Shown here: one piece after another, positions 44,763 to 53,891 of the stretch
Layout: each line of letters opens with the position of its first letter
Position numbering within the stretch: position 1 is the stretch's first letter
Assembly (NCBI RefSeq): GCF_000196895.1
Contig: NC_014297.1
Location: 2,213,769-2,277,768 of the forward strand
From: Halalkalicoccus jeotgali B3
GTDB taxonomy: Archaea > Halobacteriota > Halobacteria > Halobacteriales > Halalkalicoccaceae
Direction: 5' to 3'
Length of the DNA: 64,000 bases
Translations under genes and position numbers: made by a program
The notes under the pieces: model-generated
Database searches by the model: none
What the model was told of the DNA's origin: nothing
What the model saw: the letters and a program-made list of their open reading frames with translations, nothing else

Positions 44763-45974
44763 ATGACCGATACTGTAGAGGACGTCGACCTCCCGTACGA
44801 GGAGGGAACCTCACAGCAGGACAAGATCGAGGCCCTGCGCGACTGGCTCGACGTCCTCGAGGATCAGAACGAGGAGATGCGCGATAAGCTGTTGGACGCG
44901 AACGCCGAGAACAACAAGTACCAGCAGAAACTCGAGCGTCTGACCCACGAGAACAAGAAGCTCAAGCAGTCCCCGCTCTTTGTCGCCACCGTCCAGGAAA
45001 TGACCGACGAGGGCGTCATCATCAAACAGCACGGCAACAATCAGGAGGCGCTCACCGAGGTCACCGAGGAGATGCGCGCCGAACTCGAACCCGACAGCCG
45101 GGTGGCGGTCAACAACTCGCTGTCGATCGTCAAGCAACTCGAAGGCGAGACCGACGTGCGCGCCCGCGTCATGCAGGTCGAGGAGAGTCCCGAGGTCTCC
45201 TACACCGATATCGGCGGGCTCGACGAGCAGATGAACGAGGTGCGCGAAACCGTCGAGATGCCCCTTCTCAAACCGGATATGTTCCGCGACGTGGGGATCG
45301 ATCCCCCGAGCGGCGTCCTGCTCTACGGGCCGCCCGGAACCGGGAAAACGATGCTGGCGAAGGCGGTCGCGAACGAGACCGACGCCACGTTCATCAAGAT
45401 GGCCGGCTCCGAGCTCGTCCATAAGTTCATCGGCGAGGGCGCGAAGCTGGTCCGGGACCTCTTCGAGGTCGCCCGCTCCCACGAACCCGCCGTGTTGTTC
45501 ATCGACGAGATCGACGCCATCGCCTCGAAACGCACCGAATCGAAGACGTCGGGCGACGCGGAGGTCCAGCGCACGATGATGCAGCTCCTCTCGGAGATGG
45601 ACGGCTTCGAGGACCGTGGCGAGGTACGGATCATCGCGGCGACGAACCGCTTCGACATGCTCGATCGCGCCATTCTCCGGCCCGGCCGGTTCGACCGCCT
45701 CATCGAGGTGCCAAAGCCCAACGCGGAGGGTCGCGAGCTCATCTTCGAGATCCACACCCGGGAGATGAACGTCGCCGAGGACGTCGACTTCGCGAAACTG
45801 GCCGAGGAGGCGACCGAGGCAAGCGGCGCGGACATCAAGGCGATCTGTACGGAGGCGGGGATGTTCGCCATCCGCGACGACCGCACCGAAGTGCGGATGG
45901 AGGACTTCGAGGAGGCGTGGGCGAAGATCCAGGCCGAAGAGGAGGACGACGAGGTCTCGAAGACGTTCGCCTGA
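44763..45974 (+). CDS. pan: Proteasome-activating nucleotidase (PAN)
   Basis: This 403-residue AAA+ unfoldase feeds proteins to the 20S proteasome. It has an N-terminal coiled coil (about 15-70), an OB-like part with LFVATVQEMTDEGVIIKQHGN, Walker A YGPPGTGKT, Walker B AVLFIDEIDAIASKR, and the second region of homology with ATNRFDMLDRAILRPGRFD. The C-terminus ends SKTFA, which differs from the classic hydrophobic-Tyr-any (HbYX) tail. ATG 44763 lies about 25 bases after a TATA-like CTTATGAG. Confidence 0.95.
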   Translation: MTDTVEDVDLPYEEGTSQQDKIEALRDWLDVLEDQNEEMRDKLLDANAENNKYQQKLERLTHENKKLKQSPLFVATVQEMTDEGVIIKQHGNNQEALTEVTEEMRAELEPDSRVAVNNSLSIVKQLEGETDVRARVMQVEESPEVSYTDIGGLDEQMNEVRETVEMPLLKPDMFRDVGIDPPSGVLLYGPPGTGKTMLAKAVANETDATFIKMAGSELVHKFIGEGAKLVRDLFEVARSHEPAVLFIDEIDAIASKRTESKTSGDAEVQRTMMQLLSEMDGFEDRGEVRIIAATNRFDMLDRAILRPGRFDRLIEVPKPNAEGRELIFEIHTREMNVAEDVDFAKLAEEATEASGADIKAICTEAGMFAIRDDRTEVRMEDFEEAWAKIQAEEEDDEVSKTFA

Positions 45975-46028
45975 GTCCCCGGTACCACAACAGCTACCAT
46001 TCTGCACACGGAATGGCTGATAGCGATC

Positions 46029-46586
46029 ATGTTCAAGCGAGTCCGTGAGGACGTTCGGACGGCCAAGGCGAAGGATCCGGCAGCCAAGAGTACGTTTGAG
46101 GTCCTGCTCGCGTACCCGGGGCTGCACGCGATCTGGATGTATCGGATCGCCCACGCGCTCTGGACGGCGGGCTTTCGGCTCCCCGGACGCCTGCTCTCGC
46201 ATTACGCCCGCTTTCTCACCGGCGTCGAGATCCACCCCGGCGCACAGATCGGGCGACGATTCTTCATCGACCACGGCATGGGCATCGTGATCGGCGAAAC
46301 CGCCGAGATCGGCGACGACGTAATGCTCTATCACGGCGTGACGCTGGGCGGGGATTCGTTGGCGGACGAGAAGCGCCATCCGACCCTCGAAGACGGCGTC
46401 ACCGTCGGGGCCGGTTCGACCCTACTGGGCCCGATCGTCCTCGGCGAGGGCGCAAGCGTCGGTGCCGGATCAGTGGTGCTGGACTCGGTGCCCGGAAACT
46501 GCACGGTCGTGGGCAACCCGGCAAAGCTCGCCGGCGACTGTGCCGAGGACGATTCGGTGACGCTCGGCCGGGGCGTCAACCGATAG
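46029..46586 (+). CDS. cysE: Serine O-acetyltransferase
   Basis: This 185-residue enzyme makes O-acetylserine for cysteine synthesis. The N-terminal helical part ([27 protein letters not shown]) and the left-handed beta-helix hexapeptides ([28 protein letters not shown]) hold the catalytic His and Asp. The C-terminus ([14 protein letters not shown]) is standard. ATG 46029 (MFKRVRED). Convergent with the small AT-rich islet, ending 14 bases before it. Confidence 0.95.
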   Translation: MFKRVREDVRTAKAKDPAAKSTFEVLLAYPGLHAIWMYRIAHALWTAGFRLPGRLLSHYARFLTGVEIHPGAQIGRRFFIDHGMGIVIGETAEIGDDVMLYHGVTLGGDSLADEKRHPTLEDGVTVGAGSTLLGPIVLGEGASVGAGSVVLDSVPGNCTVVGNPAKLAGDCAEDDSVTLGRGVNR

Positions 46587-46600
46587 GATTCAGGGAGTCG

Positions 46601-46786
46601 TTAGGAGCCCGCACGGACCAGACAGACACACGAGTAGAGGACGAACGCGAACAGGAGGAAAAACATGATCGCTCCCATGGGATCGGTCGCCCAAATGGGT
46701 GCCGCCATCACCGCAAACGACACCGATAAGATGGCTGAACAGATCGCCTTCAAGTAGAGCGGGTCGATGAGATCGTTCCGTGTCAT
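46601..46786 (-). CDS. Small two-helix membrane protein (61 aa)
   Basis: This is a short protein with two hydrophobic helices (YLKAICSAILSVSFAVMAA and IMFFLLFAFVLYSCVCLV) joined by a short loop. Its ATG 46786 is 44 bases after the end of the secreted-protein gene on the same strand, so both probably share a transcript. It could be an immunity or export partner of that protein, but this is inference from position alone. Confidence 0.55.
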   Translation of the reverse strand: MTRNDLIDPLYLKAICSAILSVSFAVMAAPIWATDPMGAIMFFLLFAFVLYSCVCLVRAGS

Positions 46787-46830
46787 TTTGAGTGTATTTG
46801 AAGGAGTTGGTTCGATGTTTCGTGGTTACT

Positions 46831-47670
46831 CTACAGCGAGTTTCTCGGATCTACCGGCTTCGCCTTGCACCACGCAGTCGCGGGACTGCTACCGAGCGTA
46901 ATGCCGAGACCACCGTATCCGCCTGAAATACTTTCGATTGCTCCGTTCGGCAGGGGAGAGAACGTGTGGGTATAAGACCCCCAGAGCGAGGACGCTACGC
47001 CGCCGTCCCGGAGCTGGAATTTTCCAGTAAGAGACGCGGTGGCGTCGGGCAAGAATCCCTCAAGGCTGAACGCAGGTGCTCGATTCTTGAGGTCGATCGT
47101 CCCAGCGAGAGCGTCCTGTGCAACGTCTCGTGCGGTGAACTTTGCGTTGTGACCATTGGTGACACTGACGCTGGGTGTACCCACCGGAGCCCAGTCCTGA
47201 TTGATGAATCCGAAACCGATCGCATCGGGGCAGAACCACGAGTTTCTGAAGGCGTACTTCGCGTCGTTGAGCATCATCGTAGCAGTCGCCCGTACTTGGT
47301 TACGTTCTCCATAGACTGGCACGGTTGATACGATGAGCCTTGTGCTTGAGGAGTCAGGATTACCATAGACGTAGTCAGGGGAGACGACCGGAGAAGTGCC
47401 TGACTGCTCGCCGAGATCATCGGCCGATTGAGTGAGGTCTGCCGCACTGAGCGCTGCAGATTTGACAGTCGGATCAAGACCGAGGTCCATTAGGGCCTGT
47501 TCGACTCCATTGGCCCCGTTCCTATCCGCTCCAGAGAGTACAGCAGCGTTGATCTCCTCTTTCGTTAATTCGTCCTCACTTGTAGTGCCGACTCCGCTGA
47601 TTGCGCCAACAGTAGCCAACGATCCGGCGGCGGCTGCGATGAACTGCCGTCTGTTTCGAATTTCACTTAT
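46831..47670 (-). CDS. Secreted protein with Tat-type signal, unusual start
   Basis: A product of about 280 residues is visible if read from about 47670; only a TTG at 47619 gives a standard start (262 residues). In front of that TTG the frame stays open for 19 codons and reads SEIRNRRQFIAAAAGSL, a twin-arginine signal (NRRQFI) with hydrophobic core running into the rest. So the true N-terminus is upstream, where no ATG, GTG or TTG exists in frame; ATA 47670 or ATT 47661 are candidates. The mature part is Ser/Gly/Ala/Thr-rich with two Cys (FCPDA, WCKAK). Codon use is less GC-rich than neighbours. No family recognised. Confidence 0.5.
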   Translation of the reverse strand: MSEIRNRRQFIAAAAGSLATVGAISGVGTTSEDELTKEEINAAVLSGADRNGANGVEQALMDLGLDPTVKSAALSAADLTQSADDLGEQSGTSPVVSPDYVYGNPDSSSTRLIVSTVPVYGERNQVRATATMMLNDAKYAFRNSWFCPDAIGFGFINQDWAPVGTPSVSVTNGHNAKFTARDVAQDALAGTIDLKNRAPAFSLEGFLPDATASLTGKFQLRDGGVASSLWGSYTHTFSPLPNGAIESISGGYGGLGITLGSSPATAWCKAKPVDPRNSL

Positions 47671-47817
47671 TTTAGATATTTATAATATTAAATACTTTTT
47701 GTATTGTAATATTTCTCCATTTACAGCGATGGAGCAGATACCGATAGTAGCCGTCTGATCGGGTATCGGCCCCGAGTCCGGTCATACGAAGACCGTTCGA
47801 GTCGAGGTATCAGTCCG
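47671..47817. other. AT-rich intergenic region with promoter of the secreted-protein gene
   Basis: The stretch contains a strong TATA-like run on the minus strand (47678-47693, TTTAATATTATA) about 25 bases before 47661-47670. The remainder to 47817 shows nothing that I can name. Confidence 0.4.
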
Positions 47818-47949
47818 CTAGAATCCGGCGAAGATCGCATACGGGACTAAAAATAGCAAGAGAGTCATCACGAGCAAGAGCAGTCCGTACCCCGCGAGCG
47901 TGCCGGCGGCGGTGCGGAAGGCGGGGTGGGTGAGCGTCGAGCGATCCAT
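47818..47949 (-). CDS. Mini membrane protein (43 aa)
   Basis: ATG 47949 to TAG 47818 encodes 43 residues with a polar start (MDRSTLTHPAFRTAAG) and one long hydrophobic helix (LLLLVMTLLLFLVPYAIFAG). There are 30 bases to the preceding small gene on the same strand, which may be a partner. Function unknown; small single-helix proteins like this are widespread in haloarchaea. Confidence 0.5.
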   Translation of the reverse strand: MDRSTLTHPAFRTAAGTLAGYGLLLLVMTLLLFLVPYAIFAGF

Positions 47950-47979
47950 ACCGGGCGCTCGGCGGCCGTGGGGTAAAAC

Positions 47980-48177
47980 CTACCGGACGATATCACCGAC
48001 GCGCCGAGGTTCACCCGAGAGTTCGGGATCACGCTCGATGATCTGGAGGATCTCATGGTCGGTGACGTCCCAGTAGCGTTTCTCGGTCGCCTCTTCGATC
48101 AGTTCGCGTTCGAGGCGGAACTCCGTACCTTCGTAGACGGCGTCGACGCCTTCGTCGTCGATGGAGATCGTCGTCAT
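47980..48177 (-). CDS. Small acidic haloarchaeal protein (65 aa)
   Basis: ATG 48177 (MTTISIDDEGVDAVYEGTEF) to TAG 47980 gives 65 residues with a beta start followed by a charged helix (ERELIEEATEKRYWDVTDHE). No signal peptide or membrane part. It resembles a DUF5800-like size class, which I mention only as a guess. It is divergent from the bactofilin-like gene. Confidence 0.55.
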   Translation of the reverse strand: MTTISIDDEGVDAVYEGTEFRLERELIEEATEKRYWDVTDHEILQIIERDPELSGEPRRVGDIVR

Positions 48178-48272
48178 GGGTCGAGAGAGACCGTCGAGAC
48201 CCAAGATCCTGTCGTCCGACGCTCGTCAGACGCCACAGGAGATTTAAGAGGGCAGACCGCGGAACGAAAGGC

Positions 48273-49130
48273 GTGTCACTCCGGCCGGACCCCCTCTCTG
48301 CGCTCTCGATTCCCGACGGTACCGTCGTCGAAGAGCACGATCTGGTGACCGACGGCGACGTGTTCGTCGGCGCCCAGAGCACCGTCGAGTTCGGGATCAG
48401 AGGTCGGAACGTCGTCGCCGGCGAGCGGGTGCGCTTCGGCGGGCACATCGAGGCCGAGGGCGACTGCCGGCTCGATACGTGGTGTTCGGTCGCGGACAAC
48501 GTACTGGTCGGCGGGGACGCCTACCTAGGCGAGCGCATCGAGATCGACGGTAAACTGGTCGTCGGTGGCGATCTGGACATCGGCGACGACGTCCAGATCG
48601 CCGAGGGGTTCGAAGCCAGCGGCTGGATCGTCATCCGGAACCCGATGCCGACGATCGTCTTCCTGTTCATGTACCTCACCCACCTGCTTCGGATGGGCGA
48701 GGACGACGCCGCAGAGGAACTGGTCGAGGAACTGTTCGACGAGGACGAGGAACGCGAACCGCTGACGATCCCGACCGGTGGGACCGTCTCGGACGACGCC
48801 TGGCGGGTCTCGACCCCGGCGACGATCGGGCGGGACTGTCGACTGCACGGCAACGTTCGGGCCGAATCGATCACGGTCGGCGAGGACACCGAGATCTTCG
48901 GGAGCCTTCGGGCGCGCGACGACATCGAGATCGCCGCCGGGGCCGTCGTTCACGGGGACGTCACGACCCGCAGCGGGACCGTCACCGTCGCCGCCGAGGC
49001 GCGCATCTGGGGGGATATCTCGTGTGAACACCTCGACCTGGCGCGCGATGGAGTCGTCGACGGGACGATCCGCGCACGCGGCGAGGTACACACTGGCCTC
49101 TCGACCGATCCCGACGGCTCACCGCAGTAA
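48273..49130 (+). CDS. Bactofilin-like polymer-forming protein (halofilin type)
   Basis: This 285-residue protein is dominated by short beta-helix rungs (VTDGDVFVGAQSTVEFGIRG, IEIDGKLVVGGDLDIGDDVQIAEG, GSLRARDDIEIAAGAVVHGDVTTRSG). An interruption in the middle (about 125-160) has a hydrophobic helix-like segment (MPTIVFLFMYLTHLLR) and an acidic stretch. The two rung blocks flanking a linker resemble haloarchaeal bactofilin homologues (halofilins) that affect cell shape. Start is GTG 48273. The polymer role is inferred. Confidence 0.75.
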   Translation: MSLRPDPLSALSIPDGTVVEEHDLVTDGDVFVGAQSTVEFGIRGRNVVAGERVRFGGHIEAEGDCRLDTWCSVADNVLVGGDAYLGERIEIDGKLVVGGDLDIGDDVQIAEGFEASGWIVIRNPMPTIVFLFMYLTHLLRMGEDDAAEELVEELFDEDEEREPLTIPTGGTVSDDAWRVSTPATIGRDCRLHGNVRAESITVGEDTEIFGSLRARDDIEIAAGAVVHGDVTTRSGTVTVAAEARIWGDISCEHLDLARDGVVDGTIRARGEVHTGLSTDPDGSPQ

Positions 49131-49147
49131 GTCACAGACGATGATGA

Positions 49148-49525
<378 letters not shown>

Positions 49526-49539
49526 GGGGGTGAGGAAGT

Positions 49540-50418
49540 ATGTATACAGTCACACTCACGAAGGGCGTTCCGGACTTCAGCGAGGGCGCGGTCTCGTTTG
49601 ACGACGAGGGGCACTTAGAGCGGGGCAAGACCCCGACGGTGATGAACCCGAACGACGCGTTCGCGCTCCGGGCGGCCCTCCAGACGAAGGTGCGCCACGG
49701 CGGCACGACCGCGGTGATGAGCATGGGCCCGCCGGGCTACGGCGAGGTGCTCGAAGAGGCGATGGAATCGATCTACGCCGACGAACTGTTCTTGCTCTCC
49801 GATCGCGAGATGGCCGCCGCCGACACGTGGGCGACGTCGATCACGCTCGCGACGGGGATCGAGAAGGTCGCGGAGGAACGGGAGCAGCCCGACCTCCTCT
49901 TTGCGGGCTTCAAGACCGCAGACGGCGAGACCGGCCACACCGGTCCCCAGACCTGCTGGTGTCTCGACTGGCCGATCCTCACACACGTGATCGCACTCGA
50001 CGTGGACGAAGAGGAGCGAACGGTGCGGGCGAAACGGCTCGTCGAGGGCGATATCGAGGAGATAGAGACGGTGAAGGCACCGCTTCCCGCGATGATCGTC
50101 ACCGACCCCGAGTTCGAGGCGACGTACAGGAAAGCCCAGCATCGACTCACCTACAAGGACCGCCGCGAGGAGACGAAAGCGCGTGCCGAGTCATATGAAG
50201 ACCACCTGACGACGTGGGACCACACCGAATTGAACCTCGATCCCGACTACATCGGGCTGGATGGTTCGCCGACTATCGTTTCCGGTGTCGATCCGATCCC
50301 GAAAGCACCCTCCGAGCGCGAAGCGACGGTAGTCGAACCCGGCGACGAGGCGGGGATGGAATCGGTTCTCGACGAACTGCTTCCGTACACTGACCGCGCC
50401 GCCGCGGGGGGTGACTGA
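49540..50418 (+). CDS. etfB: Electron transfer flavoprotein beta subunit
   Basis: This 292-residue protein has the EtfB N-terminus (MYTVTLTKGVPDF), an FAD/AMP-type nucleotide domain and the typical ETGHTGPQTCWCLDWP region; in EtfB this is the conserved GQTG segment. It forms a heterodimer with EtfA. Stop is 2 bases before etfA. The neighbouring fixC-type gene says the electrons go to a quinone or to a high-potential acceptor. ATG 49540. Confidence 0.92.
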   Translation: MYTVTLTKGVPDFSEGAVSFDDEGHLERGKTPTVMNPNDAFALRAALQTKVRHGGTTAVMSMGPPGYGEVLEEAMESIYADELFLLSDREMAAADTWATSITLATGIEKVAEEREQPDLLFAGFKTADGETGHTGPQTCWCLDWPILTHVIALDVDEEERTVRAKRLVEGDIEEIETVKAPLPAMIVTDPEFEATYRKAQHRLTYKDRREETKARAESYEDHLTTWDHTELNLDPDYIGLDGSPTIVSGVDPIPKAPSEREATVVEPGDEAGMESVLDELLPYTDRAAAGGD

Positions 50419-50420
50419 CG

Positions 50421-52136
50421 ATGGGCGAGATGGATCCGCGCGAGTATGAGATCGCGGAGCTCGGTCCGAAGGTGCGGGAGGTCGAGGATCTCGATGAACT
50501 GGAGGAGATGCTCGAACTCGAGGAGGGCGGGCCGAACCGCGAGGACGTCAAAACGCTGCTCGTCAGCCGGATCGAGAAGGTCGAAGCCGAAGAGAAGGAG
50601 GGCCCCCAAGAGATCGACCCGAGCGAACTCACCGTCGCGGAACTGGGCAACGTCGTGCGGAAGATCGACGCAGTCGACGAGCTCGAAGTCCTGCTGGAGG
50701 AGGAGAAGAAAGGGCAGGACCGAAAGACCGCAAAACGGCTGATCGAGAGCCAGCTCGAATCGGTCCAGGGAAGCGAGGATGGCGAGGAAACCGAACGACT
50801 CCCGCCCGAGGAGAAACACCCCGATCTCGACCACCCGACGGCGGACAAACAGTACGTGAAGGCCTTGGAGGGGGGCAGCTACCGGGACATGTGGGTCTAC
50901 TGTGAGACCCAGCAGGGGCAGTTGATCGACGCCACAAAGGAGATGCTCGGGAAGGCCCGCGAGCTGATGGACGAGTACAACGACTCCTACGGAGAGACCG
51001 AGCGCGTCGTCGCGGTCGTGATCGGCGACTCGGTCGAAGGGCTTGCTGAAGAGACGATCGCCTACGGTGCGGACGTGGCGATCTACACCGAGGACCCACG
51101 GTTGGAGCGGTTCTACCACAAACCCTATACTGAAGTTTTCTGCGAGATGGCACGCGCCGGGTCGGGAAGCGAGTGGGACGACTCGCGAGGTGACGCCGAC
51201 TGGAAGACGATCGAGGGCGAGGTCTACGACGAGCCCCGGTACGTGCTGTTCCCGGCGACGAACAACGGCCGGGATCTCTCGGCGCAGGTGCAGGCCGAAC
51301 TCGACAGCGGGCTTGCCAGCGACTGTTCAGGGCTGTACATCGAGGAGACGGTCATCTCGAACCCCGCGAAGACAGGCGGGGCGGGCGACAAGAAGGAGTT
51401 CGAGCGCGTGCTCCACATGAAACGGCCCGACTTCTCGGGGTTCGAGTACTCGACCATCCTCTGTCTCGACGCGCCCGGTCGAGAGTTCCACCCGCAGGGC
51501 GCGTCGGTCATTCCCGGTAGCTTCGACCTGCCCGAGCCCGACGTCGGGCGCGAGGGCGAGGTCGTGGCGTTCGAGGCGACCCTCGACGAGGAGTGGTTCG
51601 GCGTGCAGATCGAGGACCACGACCGCCTCGAGGGCGGCGTGGACCTCACCGGACGGGAGGTGATCGTCGCGCTCGGGCGCGGGATCGGCGACGACCCCAC
51701 GAAGGGAATGGAACTGGGTCTAGACTTGGTCGACGCCTTCGACGATGCCGATCTGGGAATCAGCCGCGGGATCGTCACCTCCTCATATCAGTTCGAGGGC
51801 CACGTCGAGCGCTACGCGAAAGAGGAGCGCCAGATCGGCGAGACCGGCCAGGTCGTCGCGCCCGACCTCTACATCGCCGCGGGGATCAGCGGCGCGATCC
51901 AGCACAAGGTGGGGATGGACGAGTCCGAGACGATCGTCTCGATCAACACCGACCCCGAGGCCGACATCCGCGACTTCTCCGATTACTTCATCGAGGGCGA
52001 CCTCTTCGAGGTCCTTCCGCGATTGACCGAAGCGATCGAGCGCGGCGAGCCGGTTGCGGCCGTCGCGGACGGCGGCGAGGGCACCGGGGGTTCCCGACCC
52101 GATGCAGACCGGCGGTCCAAGGGAGGTGATGACTGA
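50421..52136 (+). CDS. etfA: Electron transfer flavoprotein alpha subunit, long form
   Basis: This 571-residue protein has an N-terminal extension of about 130 residues that is Glu/Lys-rich and helical (repeats like ELGPKVREVEDLDELEEML and ELGNVVRKIDAVDELEVLL). The EtfA core follows and ends with the FAD-binding stretch LYIAAGISGAIQHKVGMDES. EtfA proteins are usually about 320 residues. The extension has two similar repeats and may bind partner proteins. It is coupled to fixC with no gap. Confidence 0.9.
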   Translation: MGEMDPREYEIAELGPKVREVEDLDELEEMLELEEGGPNREDVKTLLVSRIEKVEAEEKEGPQEIDPSELTVAELGNVVRKIDAVDELEVLLEEEKKGQDRKTAKRLIESQLESVQGSEDGEETERLPPEEKHPDLDHPTADKQYVKALEGGSYRDMWVYCETQQGQLIDATKEMLGKARELMDEYNDSYGETERVVAVVIGDSVEGLAEETIAYGADVAIYTEDPRLERFYHKPYTEVFCEMARAGSGSEWDDSRGDADWKTIEGEVYDEPRYVLFPATNNGRDLSAQVQAELDSGLASDCSGLYIEETVISNPAKTGGAGDKKEFERVLHMKRPDFSGFEYSTILCLDAPGREFHPQGASVIPGSFDLPEPDVGREGEVVAFEATLDEEWFGVQIEDHDRLEGGVDLTGREVIVALGRGIGDDPTKGMELGLDLVDAFDDADLGISRGIVTSSYQFEGHVERYAKEERQIGETGQVVAPDLYIAAGISGAIQHKVGMDESETIVSINTDPEADIRDFSDYFIEGDLFEVLPRLTEAIERGEPVAAVADGGEGTGGSRPDADRRSKGGDD

Positions 52137-53891
52137 ATGGCCACGAACGCCGATCCCGCGGAGAAGACCGAGAACGCGCCCGCGGAGGCGATCGAGCGCG
52201 GCGAGGTCGCGTCCGCCGACGAGGACAGCGAGGAGTACGAGCACTACGAGGCGGTCGTCGTCGGCTGCGGACCGGGCGGTGCCGCGGCGGCCGCGACGCT
52301 CGCGCGAAACGGCGTCGAGACGCTGGTCCTCGAACGCGGCGTCGACGCCGGCTCGAAGAACGTCTCCGGAGGGCTTCTCTACGCCGAGGAATCCGCCCCG
52401 TACACGATCGACGACCTCTTTCCAGGCTTTCGCGAGGAGGCCGCCGAACGCCCGATCACCGACTACTACCTTCACAACGTCGCCGGCGAGAAGGTGAAGA
52501 CGTTCGACATCACGGACCTCCACGAACACGACACCGAGTGGAGCGACGCGGTGCTCCGGCGAAAGATGGACTCGTGGCTCGCAGAACGGGTCCACGAGAT
52601 GACCCGTGAGACCGGCGGCGGGCTACTGACCGAGGTGCGGGTCAACGGACTCCTGCGGGAAGGTGGGGAGATCGTCGGCGTCACCTGCAACGAACTCGAT
52701 CCCATCACTGCCGACCTGATCGTCGCGGCCGACGGCGTCAACAGCGAACTGGCTCGCGACGCCGGGCTGATGGACTGGGAGGAGCCCGAACAGTGGTTCC
52801 AGGGCGTCAAGGCCGTGGTGGACCTTCCCGATGTCGACGAGCGATTCGGGTTAGATAGTGATGAAGGCGAGGCCCACCTCTTCTCGGGCGACCTCTTCTC
52901 GGACGTCCGGGGCGGGGGTTTCCTCTACACCAACGAGGGGTCACTGTCGATCGGGACGGTCTTTCACCTCGATTCGCTGGTGGCGGAGGAGGCCGAACCC
53001 CACGAACTGCTCGACGCGCTGCTCACTCACCCGCTACTGGGGGAGTGGCTCGGCGACGAGTACCACGAACGCGAGTACAGCGCGAAGCTCGTACCCGATT
53101 CGAAGAAGGTCGCCAACCCCGAGCCCGGCGAGGGCCGACTCGTGCTCGTGGGCGACGCGGGCGGGCAGATGCAGGCCCAGGGGCCGATCATCAAAGGGAT
53201 GAACCACGCGGTGACGGCGGGCGCGCTGGCGGCGGAAGCGTTCGTCGAGGCGCGCTCGCGGGGTGACCGGACCCTCGCGGGCGAGCGCTACGCGAAGCGC
53301 CTCCGTGACGAGGGCGTGATGGCGAAACTCAGGCCCAAACGCTACGAGGCCGCGAGCGCCCTGGGCGAGCGCGGGCCGGTCGCGAACCTTTCTGACAAAG
53401 TGGTCGACTCCCGCGTGGGCCGAACGGCACTTCGCGCGCTCTCGCGGGCGAACGGGCTCGAACGACTCTACAGTTCGCCGTACCTCTCGATGATGGTACC
53501 GGACACCGCGACGCCCTACGTGACGCTTCCGGCCGTCATCGCCGAGGAGTTAGGCCAGCCCGTCGAGGGCGAGAATAGCGTCGAACCTCCGAGCCTCGCG
53601 GATCGGATCGGCGAGTTGACCTACGACACCGACGTGGGCAACCCGCATATCGAACTGCTCGATTCGTCTGTCGAGGCAAGCGGCGCGGCGGTGACCGCCT
53701 GTCCAGTCAGCGCGCAGGACTTCGGCGGGGGCTGCTACCGCGAGGAGGTCGTCAAGACCAACGGGGACGAGGAACGTCTGATCAGCCTCGACACCCAACC
53801 CTGCGTCGAGTGCGGAACGTGTGCGATCGTCGCAGACACCCGCTGGGAGCACCCGCGTGGCGGGAAGGGCGTCGAGTTCCGCGAGGGATGA
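52137..53891 (+). CDS. fixCX: FixC/ETF-quinone oxidoreductase-like flavoprotein fused to FixX-type ferredoxin
   Basis: This 584-residue protein has a Rossmann FAD site (VVVGCGPGGAAAAATLARNG), middle blocks of ETF-QO (ESAPYTIDDLFPGFREEA, VGDAGGQMQAQGPIIKGMNHAV), and a C-terminal ferredoxin-like part. The C-terminal cysteines (ACPVSAQ, GGGCYR, CVECGTCAIV) match FixX or the Fe-S domain of ETF-QO. Hence FixC and FixX are one chain. Expected job: accept electrons from EtfAB and pass them to quinone in the membrane. ATG 52137 directly after etfA. Confidence 0.92.
   Translation: MATNADPAEKTENAPAEAIERGEVASADEDSEEYEHYEAVVVGCGPGGAAAAATLARNGVETLVLERGVDAGSKNVSGGLLYAEESAPYTIDDLFPGFREEAAERPITDYYLHNVAGEKVKTFDITDLHEHDTEWSDAVLRRKMDSWLAERVHEMTRETGGGLLTEVRVNGLLREGGEIVGVTCNELDPITADLIVAADGVNSELARDAGLMDWEEPEQWFQGVKAVVDLPDVDERFGLDSDEGEAHLFSGDLFSDVRGGGFLYTNEGSLSIGTVFHLDSLVAEEAEPHELLDALLTHPLLGEWLGDEYHEREYSAKLVPDSKKVANPEPGEGRLVLVGDAGGQMQAQGPIIKGMNHAVTAGALAAEAFVEARSRGDRTLAGERYAKRLRDEGVMAKLRPKRYEAASALGERGPVANLSDKVVDSRVGRTALRALSRANGLERLYSSPYLSMMVPDTATPYVTLPAVIAEELGQPVEGENSVEPPSLADRIGELTYDTDVGNPHIELLDSSVEASGAAVTACPVSAQDFGGGCYREEVVKTNGDEERLISLDTQPCVECGTCAIVADTRWEHPRGGKGVEFREG

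Noticed and set aside
47618..47679. GTG 47666 as start of another reading frame for the secreted protein
   Set aside because: That frame runs only 33 codons and carries no signal peptide, so it is not the missing start.
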